Part shown: positions 27,866 to 37,957 of the stretch, one piece after another
Layout of the letters: every line of letters begins with the position of its first letter
How positions within the stretch are numbered: the stretch's first letter is position 1
Assembly (NCBI RefSeq): GCF_029625905.1
Contig: NZ_JARTLM010000003.1
Span: 1-64,000, forward strand
Length of the DNA: 64,000 nucleotides
Direction: 5' to 3'
Source: Hydrogenovibrio sp. 3SP14C1
GTDB lineage: Bacteria; Pseudomonadota; Gammaproteobacteria; Thiomicrospirales; Thiomicrospiraceae
Program-made: the position numbers and the translations under genes
The notes under the pieces: model-generated
What the model was told of the DNA's origin: nothing
The model's database searches: none
What the model saw: the letters and a program-made list of their open reading frames with translations, nothing else

Positions 27866-27970
27866 AGCTCTTTCTCTTATTTAAATCATCAATAATATCT
27901 ACAAGTCACCGTGAAAAATTAGGCCGCAAAAGCGACCTAAATTTAAACCGGTTGACTGAGCTGATTTTTA

Positions 27971-28789
27971 TTACTCGAAGAAAGTATCAACAGTGGTTAA
28001 CAAGGTATCTAGAATATCGTCATCATCTGTCAACGGCGTAATCAAGGCCATAGTGCACGCTTTTTTAGGATCTACACCTTTATTGATTAACTGCGCTGCA
28101 TAAACCAACAGACGGGTTGAAATCCCTTCGTCCAGACCGTGTCCTTTAAGGTTACGTGAACGCTGTGCAATTTGAACCAGCTTTTCAGCTGTCTCTTTAT
28201 CAATGCCCGCTTCTTTCGCAACGATATCGGCTTCAACCGCTTCCTCAGGGTAGTCAAATCTAAACCCACCAAAACGCTGTTTAGTCGATTGCTTCAGGTC
28301 TTTCATCATAGACTGATAACCTGGGTTATAAGAAATAACCAACTGGAAATCAGGATGCGCTTCTACCAATTCACCTTTTTTATCTAACGGTAAAACACGG
28401 CGGTGATCCGTTAATGGGTGAATAACAACTGTGGTATCTTGGCGTGCTTCTACCACCTCATCAAGGTAACAAATCGCACCAATACGTGCAGCAACGGTTA
28501 AAGGACCATCCTGCCAGCGAGTTCCGTTAATATCGATCAAGAAACGTCCCACCAAATCTGAGGCGGTCATATCTTCGTTACAGGCAACCGTGATTAATGG
28601 CTTATTAAGCTTATGTGCCATGTATTCAACAAAACGAGACTTACCACACCCCGTTGGCCCTTTTAACATGATAGGCATTCTTGAAGCGTAACCTGATTCA
28701 AACAGTTCTACTTCATCAGCAACTGGACGATAAAATGGCTCGTCTTTAATAAGGTATTGACTAGGATCTAATGCGTTAATTTCCGACAT
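27971..28789 (-). CDS. cbbQ: RuBisCO activase AAA+ ATPase CbbQ (form I associated)
   Basis: MoxR-type AAA+ motor of the CbbQO activase. The ATG at 28789 is preferred over an upstream one because GGAGAAACAAC lies directly before it and [20 protein letters not shown] fits the family start; this gives 272 residues. Walker A is [16 protein letters not shown] at about residue 44, Walker [14 protein letters not shown] at about 105, and sensor 1 [11 protein letters not shown] at about 150, followed by the arginine-containing STKQRFGGF. It lies about 250 bases after cbbS, with several RNA hairpins in between. Confidence 0.95.
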   Translation of the reverse strand: MSEINALDPSQYLIKDEPFYRPVADEVELFESGYASRMPIMLKGPTGCGKSRFVEYMAHKLNKPLITVACNEDMTASDLVGRFLIDINGTRWQDGPLTVAARIGAICYLDEVVEARQDTTVVIHPLTDHRRVLPLDKKGELVEAHPDFQLVISYNPGYQSMMKDLKQSTKQRFGGFRFDYPEEAVEADIVAKEAGIDKETAEKLVQIAQRSRNLKGHGLDEGISTRLLVYAAQLINKGVDPKKACTMALITPLTDDDDILDTLLTTVDTFFE

Positions 28790-28874
28790 GTTGTTTCTCC
28801 ATTGGCAAGTAGCATTCAAAATATTTAGATTTCGTTACTTTATTTTAAATAAGTAAATCTAAATGGATTGAAAA

Positions 28875-29010
28875 CCAGCTAGTTTCGGGGCTAGCTGGCC
28901 GTTACTTAGACAGGAGGTATAAAGCTGCCTAAGTAAACCAGGGTAAAAGAAGCGTTAAACTCTTGTTTAATCTCCTTTCTAAATTGGACCCCTCAAGCAA
29001 AGCCTGAGGG
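28875..29010 (-). promoter_or_regulatory. Cluster of three RNA hairpins between cbbS and cbbQ1
   Basis: Three inverted repeats without a T-run follow one another in the cbbLS mRNA: CCCCTCA/TGAGGGG at about 28988-29010, TTACTTAG (28902-28909) with CTAAGTAA (28929-28936), and CCAGCTAG (28875-28882) with CTAGCTGG (28891-28898). They probably protect the 3' end of cbbLS mRNA or let only part of transcription reach cbbQ1, giving much enzyme and little activase. The structures are seen; the effect is inferred. Confidence 0.65.
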
Positions 29011-29036
29011 GTAAGGTTATGTAATTTTAATTAAAA

Positions 29037-29387
29037 TTACATGTCACCACGCTTAATAAGCATGTTAGCACCTTGAGACTGTGCATAGTTGTCATAACCA
29101 ATCAAACGAACGTGGTTGTTTGGATTAGCTTTGATACATGCATCAACTTCTTCTAGTACTGCATCTGCAGAAGTTTCACCGAACATAGGAAGCTTCCACA
29201 TATACCAGTAGTAAGAGAAAGCATTCTCTGGCTCTGTATGTTCGATTGCAGGGTTCCAACCTTTATCAATGATGTACTGAACCTGTGCTTTGATTTGCTC
29301 AGCAGTCATCTTTGGAAGGTAAGAGAACGTCTCTGCCTTACGAGATTGTGGATCTGAAAGACGAGATGGGTAATCTTGAATACTCAT
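29037..29387 (-). CDS. cbbS: Form IA RuBisCO small subunit
   Basis: Small subunit of the L8S8 enzyme. 116 residues, with [20 protein letters not shown] at residues 18-37, [20 protein letters not shown] in the middle and [15 protein letters not shown] near the end, all normal for form IA small subunits. It begins 24 bases after cbbL ends. No carboxysome shell genes (csoS2, csoSCA) follow, so this is the non-carboxysomal copy type; another cbbLS set may exist elsewhere in the genome. Confidence 0.97.
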   Translation of the reverse strand: MSIQDYPSRLSDPQSRKAETFSYLPKMTAEQIKAQVQYIIDKGWNPAIEHTEPENAFSYYWYMWKLPMFGETSADAVLEEVDACIKANPNNHVRLIGYDNYAQSQGANMLIKRGDM

Positions 29388-29411
29388 AATTATATTCTCC
29401 TAAATTATCTA

Positions 29412-30830
29412 TTACTTATGCTTAACATCTAGCTTGTCAACTGTGTCGAATTCGAACTTGATTTCTTTCCAAGTTTCCATTGCGATCTTAAGTTCTGGGC
29501 TATGCTTAGCAGCGTTAGTAAGAATTTCTTTACCTTCTTTCTCGACTTCTTTACCTTCGTTACGTGCTTGAACACACGCTTCCAAAGCAACACGGTTCGC
29601 AGCCGCACCCGCAGCGTTACCCCATGGGTGACCTAGCGTACCACCACCGAACTGAAGAACAGAGTCATCACCGAAGATAGAAACAAGAGCAGGCATATGC
29701 CATACATGGATACCACCAGAAGCAACTGGTAGAACACCAGGCATTGCACCGAAGTCTTGATCAAACATGATCCCACGTGAACGGTCTTCAGCAATGAAAG
29801 AATCACGCATAAGATCGATCCAACCTAGAGTCGCTTCACGATCACCTTCAAGCTTACCTACAACAGTACCTGAGTGTAAGTGATCACCACCCGATAAACG
29901 TAGTGCTTTCGTTAAAACACGGAAGTGAATACCATGGTGTGGGTTACGGTCAATTACACCGTGCATTGCGCGGTGAATGTGTAACAACAGACCATTCTTA
30001 CGACAGTAGTTCGCAAGACCTGTGTTAGCAGTGAAACCACCTGTTAGGTAATCGTGCATGATGATCGGAGTACCGATTTCTTTAGCAAACTCAGCACGCT
30101 CGTACATTTCTTCTGGCGTACCAGCTGTACAGTTTAGGTAGTGACCTTTACGCTCACCCGTTTCTGCTTGTGATTTTTCAATCGCATCTTGACAGAATAG
30201 GAAACGATCTCTCCAGCGCATGAATGGCTGAGAAGTAACGTTTTCATCATCTTTCGTGAAGTCAAGACCACCACGTAGACACTCATATACAGCGCGACCG
30301 TAGTTTTTAGCAGAAAGACCTAGCTTAGGCTTGATAGTACAACCTAACATTGGACGACCATACTTATCCATTTTGTCACGTTCTACTTGAATACCGTGTG
30401 GAGGTCCACCACAAGTCATCACATAGGCTAGAGGGAAACGGATATCTTCTAGACGACAAGCACGTAGTGCTTTAAATCCGAATACGTTACCAACTAATGA
30501 AGTCAATACAGAAACAACCGAACCTTCTTCGAATAAATCGATTGGGTATGCAATGAAAGCATAAAATGCTGCATCGTCACCAGGAACGTCTTCAATTTTG
30601 TACGCTCGACCTTTATAATAGTCAAGATCTGTTAACAAGTCAGTCCAAACAGTTGTCCATGTACCCGTTGAAGATTCTGCCGCAACAGCTGCTGCGATTT
30701 CTTCACGTGGAACACCATCCTGTGGGATTACTTTAAAACATGCTAGAAAATCTGAGTCTTTAGGCTCATATTCTGGCATCCAATACGTTTCGCGGTATTC
30801 TTTTACACCGGCGTTATAAGTCTTAGCCAT
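29412..30830 (-). CDS. cbbL: Form IA RuBisCO large subunit
   Basis: Catalytic subunit fixing CO2 on ribulose bisphosphate. 472 residues. Seen: [20 protein letters not shown] with the catalytic Lys at about residue 173, [20 protein letters not shown] with the carbamylated Lys and the Mg-binding Asp/Glu at about 198-201, the loop [13 protein letters not shown], loop 6 [13 protein letters not shown] and [12 protein letters not shown]. Reads leftward as first gene of cbbL-cbbS-cbbQ1-cbbO1-177 aa and is divergent from the first LysR gene, which is the normal place for a cbbR. Confidence 0.98.
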   Translation of the reverse strand: MAKTYNAGVKEYRETYWMPEYEPKDSDFLACFKVIPQDGVPREEIAAAVAAESSTGTWTTVWTDLLTDLDYYKGRAYKIEDVPGDDAAFYAFIAYPIDLFEEGSVVSVLTSLVGNVFGFKALRACRLEDIRFPLAYVMTCGGPPHGIQVERDKMDKYGRPMLGCTIKPKLGLSAKNYGRAVYECLRGGLDFTKDDENVTSQPFMRWRDRFLFCQDAIEKSQAETGERKGHYLNCTAGTPEEMYERAEFAKEIGTPIIMHDYLTGGFTANTGLANYCRKNGLLLHIHRAMHGVIDRNPHHGIHFRVLTKALRLSGGDHLHSGTVVGKLEGDREATLGWIDLMRDSFIAEDRSRGIMFDQDFGAMPGVLPVASGGIHVWHMPALVSIFGDDSVLQFGGGTLGHPWGNAAGAAANRVALEACVQARNEGKEVEKEGKEILTNAAKHSPELKIAMETWKEIKFEFDTVDKLDVKHK

Positions 30831-30941
30831 GGTTTACCTCTTCGTTTTAGTTTAATCATGAAAAGAGTTAGAGAAAACGATTTTTAAATTGCGTTTAAAA
30901 ACGCTTCCGCTTTCAGTGATTCGTATCTTATCTAAAATAAT

Positions 30942-31022
30942 CTGGTTGAACATTGAGTCTTTGTTATACAATTCATAAACAAATGTATATGATTCAAAAT
31001 ATTTCCTTTACAATTCAACCAG
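30942..31022. promoter_or_regulatory. Nested inverted repeats in the cbbL / cbbR divergent promoter
   Basis: CTGGTTGAA at 30942-30950 is repeated inverted as TTCAACCAG at 31014-31022. Between them lies TATACA (30965-30970) - N13 - TGTATA (30984-30989). LysR-type regulators bind partly symmetric T-N11-A sequences near the -35 to -75 region of the divergent target, so these are candidate CbbR operators for cbbL and for autoregulation. The symmetry is visible; the binding is inferred. Confidence 0.55.
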
Positions 31023-31050
31023 TTAAAAGTTTACCAATTAGGAAAACTAA

Positions 31051-31977
31051 ATGCAAAACCTACATATAACCGCCCAGCAGATCAGGATTTTCGAGGCTGT
31101 TTCAAGAAATTTAAGCTACACAAAAGCAGCGGAAGAATTGAATCTTTCTCAACCGGCTGTCTCCGTTCAAATAAAACGATTGGAAGAAAACAACGATATT
31201 AAACTGATTGAAGTCATCGGTAAAAAACTCTATTTAACTTCCGCAGGTGAACACATGTTTAAAACCTGCACCACCATTTTAGAAGAGCTTAAGACCCTTA
31301 ACACCAACATTAAGACGGATCAAAATAAGATTGAAGGGGAACTTAAATTAGCGGTTGTCACCCCGGCCAAATTTTTTATTCCTTATGTTTTGAAAGCATT
31401 TTTGAATAAATACCCAGATGTCATTCCTTCCATAACAGTTGTTAATAGAAGACGCATCTTGGATGAGCTAAAACAAAACCAATATCATCTCTCTATTATG
31501 GGCAGAGTGCCGCCCGAACTAAAGATGGAAGCGTTCCCTTTTTTCAAGAATGAACTGATTGTCGCTGCACCACCCAACCACTCTCTTGCTAAACACAAAC
31601 AAATTCCTTTAAGCGATCTTGCCAATGAAAATTTTCTGATGCGAGAAGCCGGATCAGGTATTAGGATTGCAACAGAGGAACGCTTTGCTGAAGAAGGGTA
31701 TGAAATTCAACCCTATATGGAGTTGGGAAGTACAGAAGCCATTAAACAAGGTGTTATGGCAGGCCTGGGCATTTCTGTCATTCCTCGGCACGCAGTCCGT
31801 ATCGAATCCAAATATGGACATCTAACCGTACTTGACGTGCAGGGATTCCCACTTAGCAGAGACTGGTATATTGCTAAAATGCGAGATAAAGTACTCATGC
31901 CTCCAGCTGTTGCTTTTTTAGAATTTCTAAAGTCAGTCGATATCAACAAGCTACTTGCAATGTCAGACACTCGATAA
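31051..31977 (+). CDS. cbbR: LysR-type regulator (CbbR-like), first of a tandem pair
   Basis: 308-residue LysR-family transcription factor with winged helix-turn-helix ISQQ-like stretch AQQIRIFEAVSRNLSYTKAA and EELNLSQPAVSVQIKRLEEN (residues 5-45) and a periplasmic-binding-like effector domain (about 95-300), containing MREAGSGIRIATEERF and EAIKQGVMAGLGISVIPRHA. CbbR proteins sense metabolites such as RuBP, PEP or NADPH. Position divergent from cbbL makes this the likely cbbL activator. A near-palindrome GCAGGCCTGG lies at about 31760. The next regulator begins 9 bases after the stop. Confidence 0.9.
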   Translation: MQNLHITAQQIRIFEAVSRNLSYTKAAEELNLSQPAVSVQIKRLEENNDIKLIEVIGKKLYLTSAGEHMFKTCTTILEELKTLNTNIKTDQNKIEGELKLAVVTPAKFFIPYVLKAFLNKYPDVIPSITVVNRRRILDELKQNQYHLSIMGRVPPELKMEAFPFFKNELIVAAPPNHSLAKHKQIPLSDLANENFLMREAGSGIRIATEERFAEEGYEIQPYMELGSTEAIKQGVMAGLGISVIPRHAVRIESKYGHLTVLDVQGFPLSRDWYIAKMRDKVLMPPAVAFLEFLKSVDINKLLAMSDTR

Positions 31978-31986
31978 GGGATTACT

Positions 31987-32931
31987 ATGCCTGAAAAAAT
32001 CTCCATACTGGCTCGGAACGCCACCCTAAGACAACTGCAAGTATTTGAAAGTATCGCCCGACACCAGAGCTTTTCCAAGGCGGCGGAGGAATTGCACCTT
32101 ACTCAGCCGACGGTTTCAATGCAAGTCAAAAAACTTTCCGAGGTGCTGGAAAGTCCGCTTTTTGAACAAATCGGACGCAAAATGCATTTAACTGAAGCCG
32201 GAAAAGCACTTTATGAAGCGGCTAACAATATCCTGCAACAACTTTCGATTGCCGAACAGAAAATCAATCACCTCAAAGGATTTTCTGGCGGTAGCGTGAA
32301 ATTTACTGTTATTTCAACGGCACAATATTTTGTACCTAAAGTCATTCAAAACTTCACCCAATCTTATCCTGATGTCACCGTTATCATGCGTGTTGGTAAC
32401 AAAGAAAGTCTAATTGAACGAATTAACGATAATAAAGATGACTTTTATTTACTGGGACAACCTCCGGAAGACTTAAATGTTGAATCCTCTCAACTATCCG
32501 TTAATCCACTCGCTTTTTTGGCCAATAGTGATCATCCCCTAGTCGGAAAACAACTCTCAATACAAGATTTGGTCGATGAGCCTTTTTTAATGCGCGAAAC
32601 GGGTTCAGGCATCCGAGCGCAAATTGAAAAAGTCTTTGAAGAGTTTGAGTTTCAACCCAACATTAAGATGGTCCTCGGTGGCAACGAACCTATTCGACTT
32701 GGTTTATTGCAAAACATGGGGATTACCGTAGCGTCGGTGCCTACATTAATGGAAGAAATAAACCAAGGCAAGATCAGTATCCTCAATGTAAAAGGGTTTC
32801 CAATTAACCGTCACTGGTATCTGGCTTATCCAAAAGGGAAAGTATTATCCATTGCTGCAGAAAAACTCATTGAACTCTTAAAAATAGAAGGCGAAAAACT
32901 TAGCGAGCTCGCTTTTAATAAGTTTCGTTGA
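31987..32931 (+). CDS. LysR-type regulator (CbbR-like), second of a tandem pair
   Basis: 314-residue LysR-family protein clearly related to its upstream neighbour: N-terminal LRQLQVFESIARHQSFSKAA, HLTQPTVSMQVKKLSEVLES, then a ligand domain with GSVKFTVISTAQYFVPKVIQ, FLMRETGSGIRAQIEKVFEE and RLGLLQNMGITVASVP. It lies 9 bases after the first regulator and 211 bases before cbbM, reading in the same direction as cbbM. By position it is the probable regulator of cbbM (often called cbbRm), but both could act on both operons. Confidence 0.9.
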   Translation: MPEKISILARNATLRQLQVFESIARHQSFSKAAEELHLTQPTVSMQVKKLSEVLESPLFEQIGRKMHLTEAGKALYEAANNILQQLSIAEQKINHLKGFSGGSVKFTVISTAQYFVPKVIQNFTQSYPDVTVIMRVGNKESLIERINDNKDDFYLLGQPPEDLNVESSQLSVNPLAFLANSDHPLVGKQLSIQDLVDEPFLMRETGSGIRAQIEKVFEEFEFQPNIKMVLGGNEPIRLGLLQNMGITVASVPTLMEEINQGKISILNVKGFPINRHWYLAYPKGKVLSIAAEKLIELLKIEGEKLSELAFNKFR

Positions 32932-32992
32932 TGCCTTCCCCCACCTACTTATCTATTCAAAATCAAAATCAGAATAGATAGAAAGCTATACT

Positions 32993-33039
32993 AATAATCA
33001 AAATTATTGATTTGAAGTTATTCATGAACACTCTATAAT
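32993..33039 (+). promoter_or_regulatory. cbbM promoter with adjacent inverted repeat
   Basis: TTGAAG at 33012-33017 and TATAAT at 33034-33039, spaced by 16 bases, make a good sigma70 promoter about 100 bases before cbbM. Directly upstream is the inverted repeat AATAAT-CAAA-ATTATT (about 32993-33008), placed where a LysR-type activator would bind. Confidence 0.7.
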
Positions 33040-33142
33040 AGCCATTCAAATTTCGGGGTTAAGTGATTTATTAAAAATGACTTAACAAAAATTATGGACA
33101 TGTTCACCTGAACGGTTGTCCCAATATATAGAGGTATAAAAC

Positions 33143-34522
33143 ATGGATCAGTCGAATCGTTATGCTGATTTAAGCCTAAAAGAAGAAGACCTAGTTGCAG
33201 GTCAGAATCATATTCTTGTTGCTTATACAATGGAACCAGCTGCTGGTTACGGTTACCTAGAAGTTGCCGCTCACATCGCTGCTGAATCTTCAACAGGAAC
33301 AAACGTTGAAGTTTGTACAACTGATGATTTCACTAAAGGCGTTGACGCGATTGTTTATGACATCGACGAAGCAAACGGAATCATGAAAGTTGCTTATCCT
33401 TTCGATCTTTTCGATCGTAACGGACTTGACGGTAAAACAATGATCGTTTCTTTCTTGACACTTGCTATTGGTAACAACCAAGGTATGGGTGACGTTAAGA
33501 ACCTTCAAATGTTTGATTTCTGGGTACCAGAAACTAAACTTCACCTATTTGACGGTCCTGCTGTTGATATCACAAACATGTGGAAAATGCTTGGTCGTGA
33601 TAAAGACAACGGTGGTTACATTGCAGGTACAATCATCAAGCCTAAGCTAGGTCTACGTCCTGAGCCATTTGCTGACGCAGCATACCAGTTCTGGCTAGGT
33701 GGTGATTTCATCAAAAACGATGAACCACAAGGTAACCAAACTTTCTGCCCAATGAAAAAAGTAATCCCATTGGTTGCAGATGCTATGAAGCGTGCTCAAG
33801 ATGAAACGGGTGAAACCAAGTTATTCTCAGCAAACATCACTGCAGATGACCACCATGAAATGTGCTACCGTGCAGATTACATCCTAGAAACTTTCGGTGC
33901 TGACGCGCCTCAGGTTGCTTTCCTAGTTGATGGTTATGTTGGTGGTCCTGGTATGATTACGACAGCACGTCGTAACTATCCTTCACAGTACTTACATTAT
34001 CACCGTGCAGGTCATGGTGCGATCACTTCGCCTTCAGCGAAACGTGGTTACACGGCCTTCGTTTTGGCTAAAATCTCTCGTCTACAAGGTGCTTCTGGTA
34101 TCCACGTGGGCACAATGGGTTACGGTAAAATGGAAGGTGATGCTTCTGATAAGAACATCGCATACATGATCGAGCGTGATGAGTGTCAAGGGCCAGCTTT
34201 CTACCAGAAATGGAATGGTATGAAGCCAACAACACCTATCATCTCTGGTGGTATGAACGCTTTACGTCTACCTGGTTTCTTCGAAAACCTAGGTCACGGG
34301 AACGTTATCAACACTTCTGGTGGTGGTTCTTACGGTCACATCGATTCTCCAGCGGCAGGTGCAACGTCACTTCGTCAATCTTACGAGTGCTGGAAATCAG
34401 GTGCAGATCCAATCGAATTTGCGAAAGAGCACAAAGAGTTCGCTCGCGCATTCGAATCTTTCCCTGCAGATGCAGACACAATCTACCCAGGTTGGAGAGA
34501 GAAGTTGGGCGTACACAAATAA
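33143..34522 (+). CDS. cbbM: Form II RuBisCO
   Basis: Dimeric or oligomeric form II enzyme, with lower CO2 specificity, suited to high CO2. 459 residues, no small subunit. Starts [40 protein letters not shown] contains the catalytic Lys at about 166; [20 protein letters not shown] holds the carbamylated Lys at about 191 and metal ligands; [29 protein letters not shown] (loop 6) and [20 protein letters not shown] follow. Strong promoter upstream, intrinsic terminator downstream. Confidence 0.98.
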   Translation: MDQSNRYADLSLKEEDLVAGQNHILVAYTMEPAAGYGYLEVAAHIAAESSTGTNVEVCTTDDFTKGVDAIVYDIDEANGIMKVAYPFDLFDRNGLDGKTMIVSFLTLAIGNNQGMGDVKNLQMFDFWVPETKLHLFDGPAVDITNMWKMLGRDKDNGGYIAGTIIKPKLGLRPEPFADAAYQFWLGGDFIKNDEPQGNQTFCPMKKVIPLVADAMKRAQDETGETKLFSANITADDHHEMCYRADYILETFGADAPQVAFLVDGYVGGPGMITTARRNYPSQYLHYHRAGHGAITSPSAKRGYTAFVLAKISRLQGASGIHVGTMGYGKMEGDASDKNIAYMIERDECQGPAFYQKWNGMKPTTPIISGGMNALRLPGFFENLGHGNVINTSGGGSYGHIDSPAAGATSLRQSYECWKSGADPIEFAKEHKEFARAFESFPADADTIYPGWREKLGVHK

Positions 34523-34558
34523 GCCATTCTTTAACGAATGTTTATTTAAACACCCAAG

Positions 34559-34588
34559 AAACCTCTGCGTTCGCGCAGGGGTTTTTTT
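34559..34588 (+). terminator. Terminator after cbbM
   Basis: An 11-bp stem AAACCTCTGCG/CGCAGGGGTTT (one G-T wobble) with TTCG loop and seven T, about 37 bases after the cbbM stop. It separates high cbbM expression from the downstream cbbQ2O2 genes. The gap on to 34757 shows no gene. Confidence 0.92.
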
Positions 34589-34757
34589 AACACCCAAACC
34601 AAAAACCTAGCCAAACACAAGGTTATTTAGTTTTCTCTTTTACTTGTCTGCACGGTAAACCAGAAACCTAAATGACTTTAATATCGCTTTAATTTATTCA
34701 TCGGGATTTTCACACTCTGTTTGAAAATACCTACCATAAACGTTACGGGGAACTGAT

Positions 34758-35558
34758 ATGGACATTACACAATACAAGATTGAAAACGAACCATTTTATG
34801 ATGCTCAATCCAATGAGGTTGAACTTTATGAAGCGGCTTATGCCGCTCGCTTACCGGTCATGGTCAAAGGTCCGACGGGTTGTGGTAAATCACGCTTCGT
34901 TGAGCACATGGCTTGGAAACTGGGTAAACCAATCATTACCGTTTCTTGTAACGAGGACATCACCGCCTCTGACTTAGTTGGCCGTTATTTGCTGGATGCA
35001 AACGGCACTCGCTGGGTTGACGGCCCTTTAACGTTGGCAGCACGCTACGGCGCCATTTGTTATTTAGATGAAATTGTGGAAGCGCGTCAAGACACTATGG
35101 TCGTCATTCACGCCCTGACCGATCACCGCCGTGAATTATCTTTAGACAAAAAAGGTGAATTGATTAAAGCCCACCCTGATTTTCAGTTAGTGATTTCATA
35201 CAACCCTGGTTATCAATCATTGATGAAAGATTTAAAACAATCCACCAAACAACGTTTTTGTGCTTTGGATTTTGATTATGCTTTACCTGAAATGGAAGCG
35301 CATATCCTACAAAAGGAAGGAAACGTTGATTCTGAAACGGCTCAAAAACTGGTTAAAATTGGCGAAACCGCTCGAAACCTAAAAGGCCATGGTTTGGATG
35401 AAGGGATTTCAACGCGACTGATGGTCTATGCGGCAACCTTGATCAATCAAGGCATTACCCCGATTGAAGCCTGCAAAATGGCATTGGTTCGCCCAATCAC
35501 CGACGATGCAGACATTCGTCAAACCCTTGATAATGCCATTGAAATGATTTTTGGCTAA
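34758..35558 (+). CDS. cbbQ: RuBisCO activase AAA+ ATPase CbbQ (form II associated)
   Basis: Second CbbQ, 266 residues, visibly a close paralogue of the one beside cbbL: IENEPFYDAQSNEVELYEAA, Walker [18 protein letters not shown] at about 38, [40 protein letters not shown] and [15 protein letters not shown]. Known work on Acidithiobacillus shows that Q1O1 serves form I and Q2O2 serves form II RuBisCO; this gene order suggests the same pairing. It follows the cbbM terminator by 170 bases, so it has its own promoter or relies on read-through. GGGGAACTG precedes the ATG. Confidence 0.95.
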   Translation: MDITQYKIENEPFYDAQSNEVELYEAAYAARLPVMVKGPTGCGKSRFVEHMAWKLGKPIITVSCNEDITASDLVGRYLLDANGTRWVDGPLTLAARYGAICYLDEIVEARQDTMVVIHALTDHRRELSLDKKGELIKAHPDFQLVISYNPGYQSLMKDLKQSTKQRFCALDFDYALPEMEAHILQKEGNVDSETAQKLVKIGETARNLKGHGLDEGISTRLMVYAATLINQGITPIEACKMALVRPITDDADIRQTLDNAIEMIFG

Positions 35559-35583
35559 AACTGGCCAGGTCTGGTCATTTTTA
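35556..35583 (+). terminator. Weak palindromic hairpin between cbbQ2 and cbbO2
   Basis: AAAACTGGCCAGGTCTGGTCATTTTT immediately follows the cbbQ2 stop. It is a one-base variant (CCAGGTCTGG at 35565-35574) of the palindrome that forms full terminators elsewhere; mismatches in the outer stem make it weak. It may act as an attenuator lowering cbbO2 relative to cbbQ2, which would suit the 6:1 hexamer:CbbO ratio of this activase. Confidence 0.5.
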
Positions 35584-35645
35584 ACCAACTGCCGCCCGAA
35601 AAATGGGTGGTAACGATTTATCATTCAATCAAATGAGTTTAGAGT

Positions 35646-37919
35646 ATGAATGCAGAAGTCATAACAGAAGTTGTTTCTGGATATCAAGACAAATTCAGCT
35701 GTAATTTTCCAAAGGCGTTAGACGTTTTCCCTGCGTGTATCGAAGATGCTGCACAGCAACTTTCAGACGAAGGGGTCATCGCCTATATTGATGGTGCCAA
35801 TTTTCTTTGTAAAATAGGAATGGGCGTTGAGCCAGTATTAGTCTACCTCGAGATCATGCCGGAAATCGCCTCTCATATCGGAAAAGGCACCATGAAAATG
35901 GTTGCCGATTACGGCTATAAATTGGCTCGCAGCCCCAACAAAAAAGCTTTAATTCCTTTTTTAGAGTCGCTTAGCAGCGTCTGTCGACGTATCGATACGT
36001 TAGAGGATCTTCAGCATTATTTAGACATCATTGATGAATATGTCGATAAGACTCAAACTGTCATTCATGGCCATCATTCTTTATATGAAAGCCCCGGAAT
36101 GATTCCATTACTGGAATCGATGCCGCAATTAATTTCAAAATTAAGCCTGGCAGGTATTCGTAACTTTATTGAGTATGGCGCGCGTAACTACAACGATGCA
36201 CCTGACCAGCAAATTGCTTATTTCGGGTTAGAATCGCACGACGCCAAAAGCATCATTCAACGTGAACGTCAAGGCACAACGTTCAAAGACGTGGAACGTC
36301 ATTTGGATATGTTAAAAGACTGCATGTGGCATTGTGACCGCCCTTTTTCGGTTTTCTCCACCGCATTCGATCAACTTCGTAAACCCGTTCCGTATTTGGA
36401 TGAAGAACTCATTGCCGTGCCGGATGTTTATGAAGATGAAAATGGTGTTAGCGGCTTGGATCGCTATCGCGCCATGCTGGCGCATATGATGGCGCACAAA
36501 GAATGGTCAACCAAGTTGATGGCCGATAATTTCGCCCCTCACATGCAGCTCTTTATTTCCACCTTTGAAGACTGCCGAGTGGAAAGATTGGCCATTCAAC
36601 GCTTTCCCGGATTAAAACCTTTGTTTCTTGCACTCCACCCAGTGCCGGAAAAAGGCGCGTGCGATCCGACCCAACAGGCCTGTTTACGATACCGATCCAC
36701 CCGTCTGTCTCGCGCCTTAATGGATGAAACATTTGACCCGGAAAACCCATTAATCAAAGACTTCCGCGCCCAGTTCAATGCCATTTTATCTGAAAAAGGT
36801 GAAGATTCCACCACACAAGACATGGCGAAACTGGGCACGAACTTCTATGTCAAATCGCGCAAAAAAACCGACAGCTTGCCAAACGTTTTCTTTGACGATA
36901 CTGAAATCAGCTATCGAGATGACAATCGCTTTATCTGGTTCCATCACGAAGAAAATGACGAAGCGGAAGATTTCCATAACAACGAATATCACTCCGATGA
37001 AAAAGTAGTCGACGACGCAAACAGCTTACCTCCCCGCCACTATGACGAATGGGATTATATCTCCGAAAGTTATCGTCCCGACTGGGCAACGGTTTATGAA
37101 CGCTTACACCCTTCTGGAGACTCAAACAAAATTGACCGCCTGATGGAAAAACATGACGGTTTGGCTAAGCGTTTGAAAAAAATGATTGAAGCCCTCAAAC
37201 CGCAAAACAAAAAACGCATTCGGTTTCAGGAAGAAGGGGAAGAGTTGGATTTGGACGTCGCGATTCGTTCCGTCATTGACTTTAAAAGCGGGCAAGCACC
37301 GGACCCTCGAATCAACTACAGCCATACCACCGACAGCCGAAACATTGCCGTCATGTTACTGGTCGACACCTCACAATCGTTGAATGAACGCAATCAGGAA
37401 ACGGGCCAAACTTTACTGGAATTAAGTGAAGAAGCCCTTGCCATCACTGCGTGGACCATTGAACAGCTAGGGGATAAGTTCGCCATTGCGGGCTTTTGCT
37501 CGGACACGCGTCATGAAGTGCGCTATCAGCATATCAAAGGCTATTCAGAGCATTATGGCGATGAGGTCAAGTCTCGCATTGCCGCGATGGAAGCCTCTTA
37601 TTCGACTCGAATGGGAGCCGCCATGCGTCATGCCGCACACTATCTGGAAGCACAGCAGGCTGAGAAAAAACTGATGCTGATTTTAACCGATGGTGAGCCG
37701 GCGGATATTGACACAAAAGACCCACAGGTTTTAATTCAAGACACTCATAAAGCGGTCGAAGAACTGAAAAGCAAAGGGATCTATTCCTACTGCATTACCT
37801 TAGATCCGAATGCCGATGAATACGTTGAGACCATTTTTGACAACCACTATACCGTCATTGACCATGTCGACAAGCTGCCCGAAAAATTACCTCAAGTCTT
37901 TATGAAAATCACACAATAA
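35646..37919 (+). CDS. cbbO: RuBisCO activase adaptor CbbO (form II associated)
   Basis: 757 residues, paralogue of the protein at 25532-27865. The C-terminal von Willebrand A domain has MIDAS VMLLVDTSQSLNERN at about residue 570, YSTRMGAAMRHAAHYLE and LMLILTDGEPADIDTKD. The N-terminal helical region includes FEDCRVERLAIQRFPGLKPL, shared with CbbO1 (IEDARVEYNAIKNFPGLKKL). Residues about 430-470 are an Asp/Glu/His-rich insertion (HHEENDEAEDFHNNEYHSDE). Expected to tether CbbQ2 to CbbM. Starts 87 bases after cbbQ2. Confidence 0.93.
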   Translation: MNAEVITEVVSGYQDKFSCNFPKALDVFPACIEDAAQQLSDEGVIAYIDGANFLCKIGMGVEPVLVYLEIMPEIASHIGKGTMKMVADYGYKLARSPNKKALIPFLESLSSVCRRIDTLEDLQHYLDIIDEYVDKTQTVIHGHHSLYESPGMIPLLESMPQLISKLSLAGIRNFIEYGARNYNDAPDQQIAYFGLESHDAKSIIQRERQGTTFKDVERHLDMLKDCMWHCDRPFSVFSTAFDQLRKPVPYLDEELIAVPDVYEDENGVSGLDRYRAMLAHMMAHKEWSTKLMADNFAPHMQLFISTFEDCRVERLAIQRFPGLKPLFLALHPVPEKGACDPTQQACLRYRSTRLSRALMDETFDPENPLIKDFRAQFNAILSEKGEDSTTQDMAKLGTNFYVKSRKKTDSLPNVFFDDTEISYRDDNRFIWFHHEENDEAEDFHNNEYHSDEKVVDDANSLPPRHYDEWDYISESYRPDWATVYERLHPSGDSNKIDRLMEKHDGLAKRLKKMIEALKPQNKKRIRFQEEGEELDLDVAIRSVIDFKSGQAPDPRINYSHTTDSRNIAVMLLVDTSQSLNERNQETGQTLLELSEEALAITAWTIEQLGDKFAIAGFCSDTRHEVRYQHIKGYSEHYGDEVKSRIAAMEASYSTRMGAAMRHAAHYLEAQQAEKKLMLILTDGEPADIDTKDPQVLIQDTHKAVEELKSKGIYSYCITLDPNADEYVETIFDNHYTVIDHVDKLPEKLPQVFMKITQ

Positions 37920-37957
37920 AAACGTGTATAATTCCCATTTTGAAGAAGCTTTAAAGT

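Noticed and set aside
28986-29012. Rho-independent terminator directly after cbbS
   Set aside because: The CCCCTCA/TGAGGGG stem has no T-run on the transcribed strand, so it was listed as a processing or stabilising hairpin.
24981-30830. Carboxysome operon
   Set aside because: cbbLS is followed by cbbQ and cbbO; no csoS2, csoSCA or shell-protein genes occur in the window.
33200-34610. Open frames overlapping cbbM on both strands
   Set aside because: Low-complexity, Arg/Ser-rich translations without family features; shadows of the highly expressed cbbM gene.
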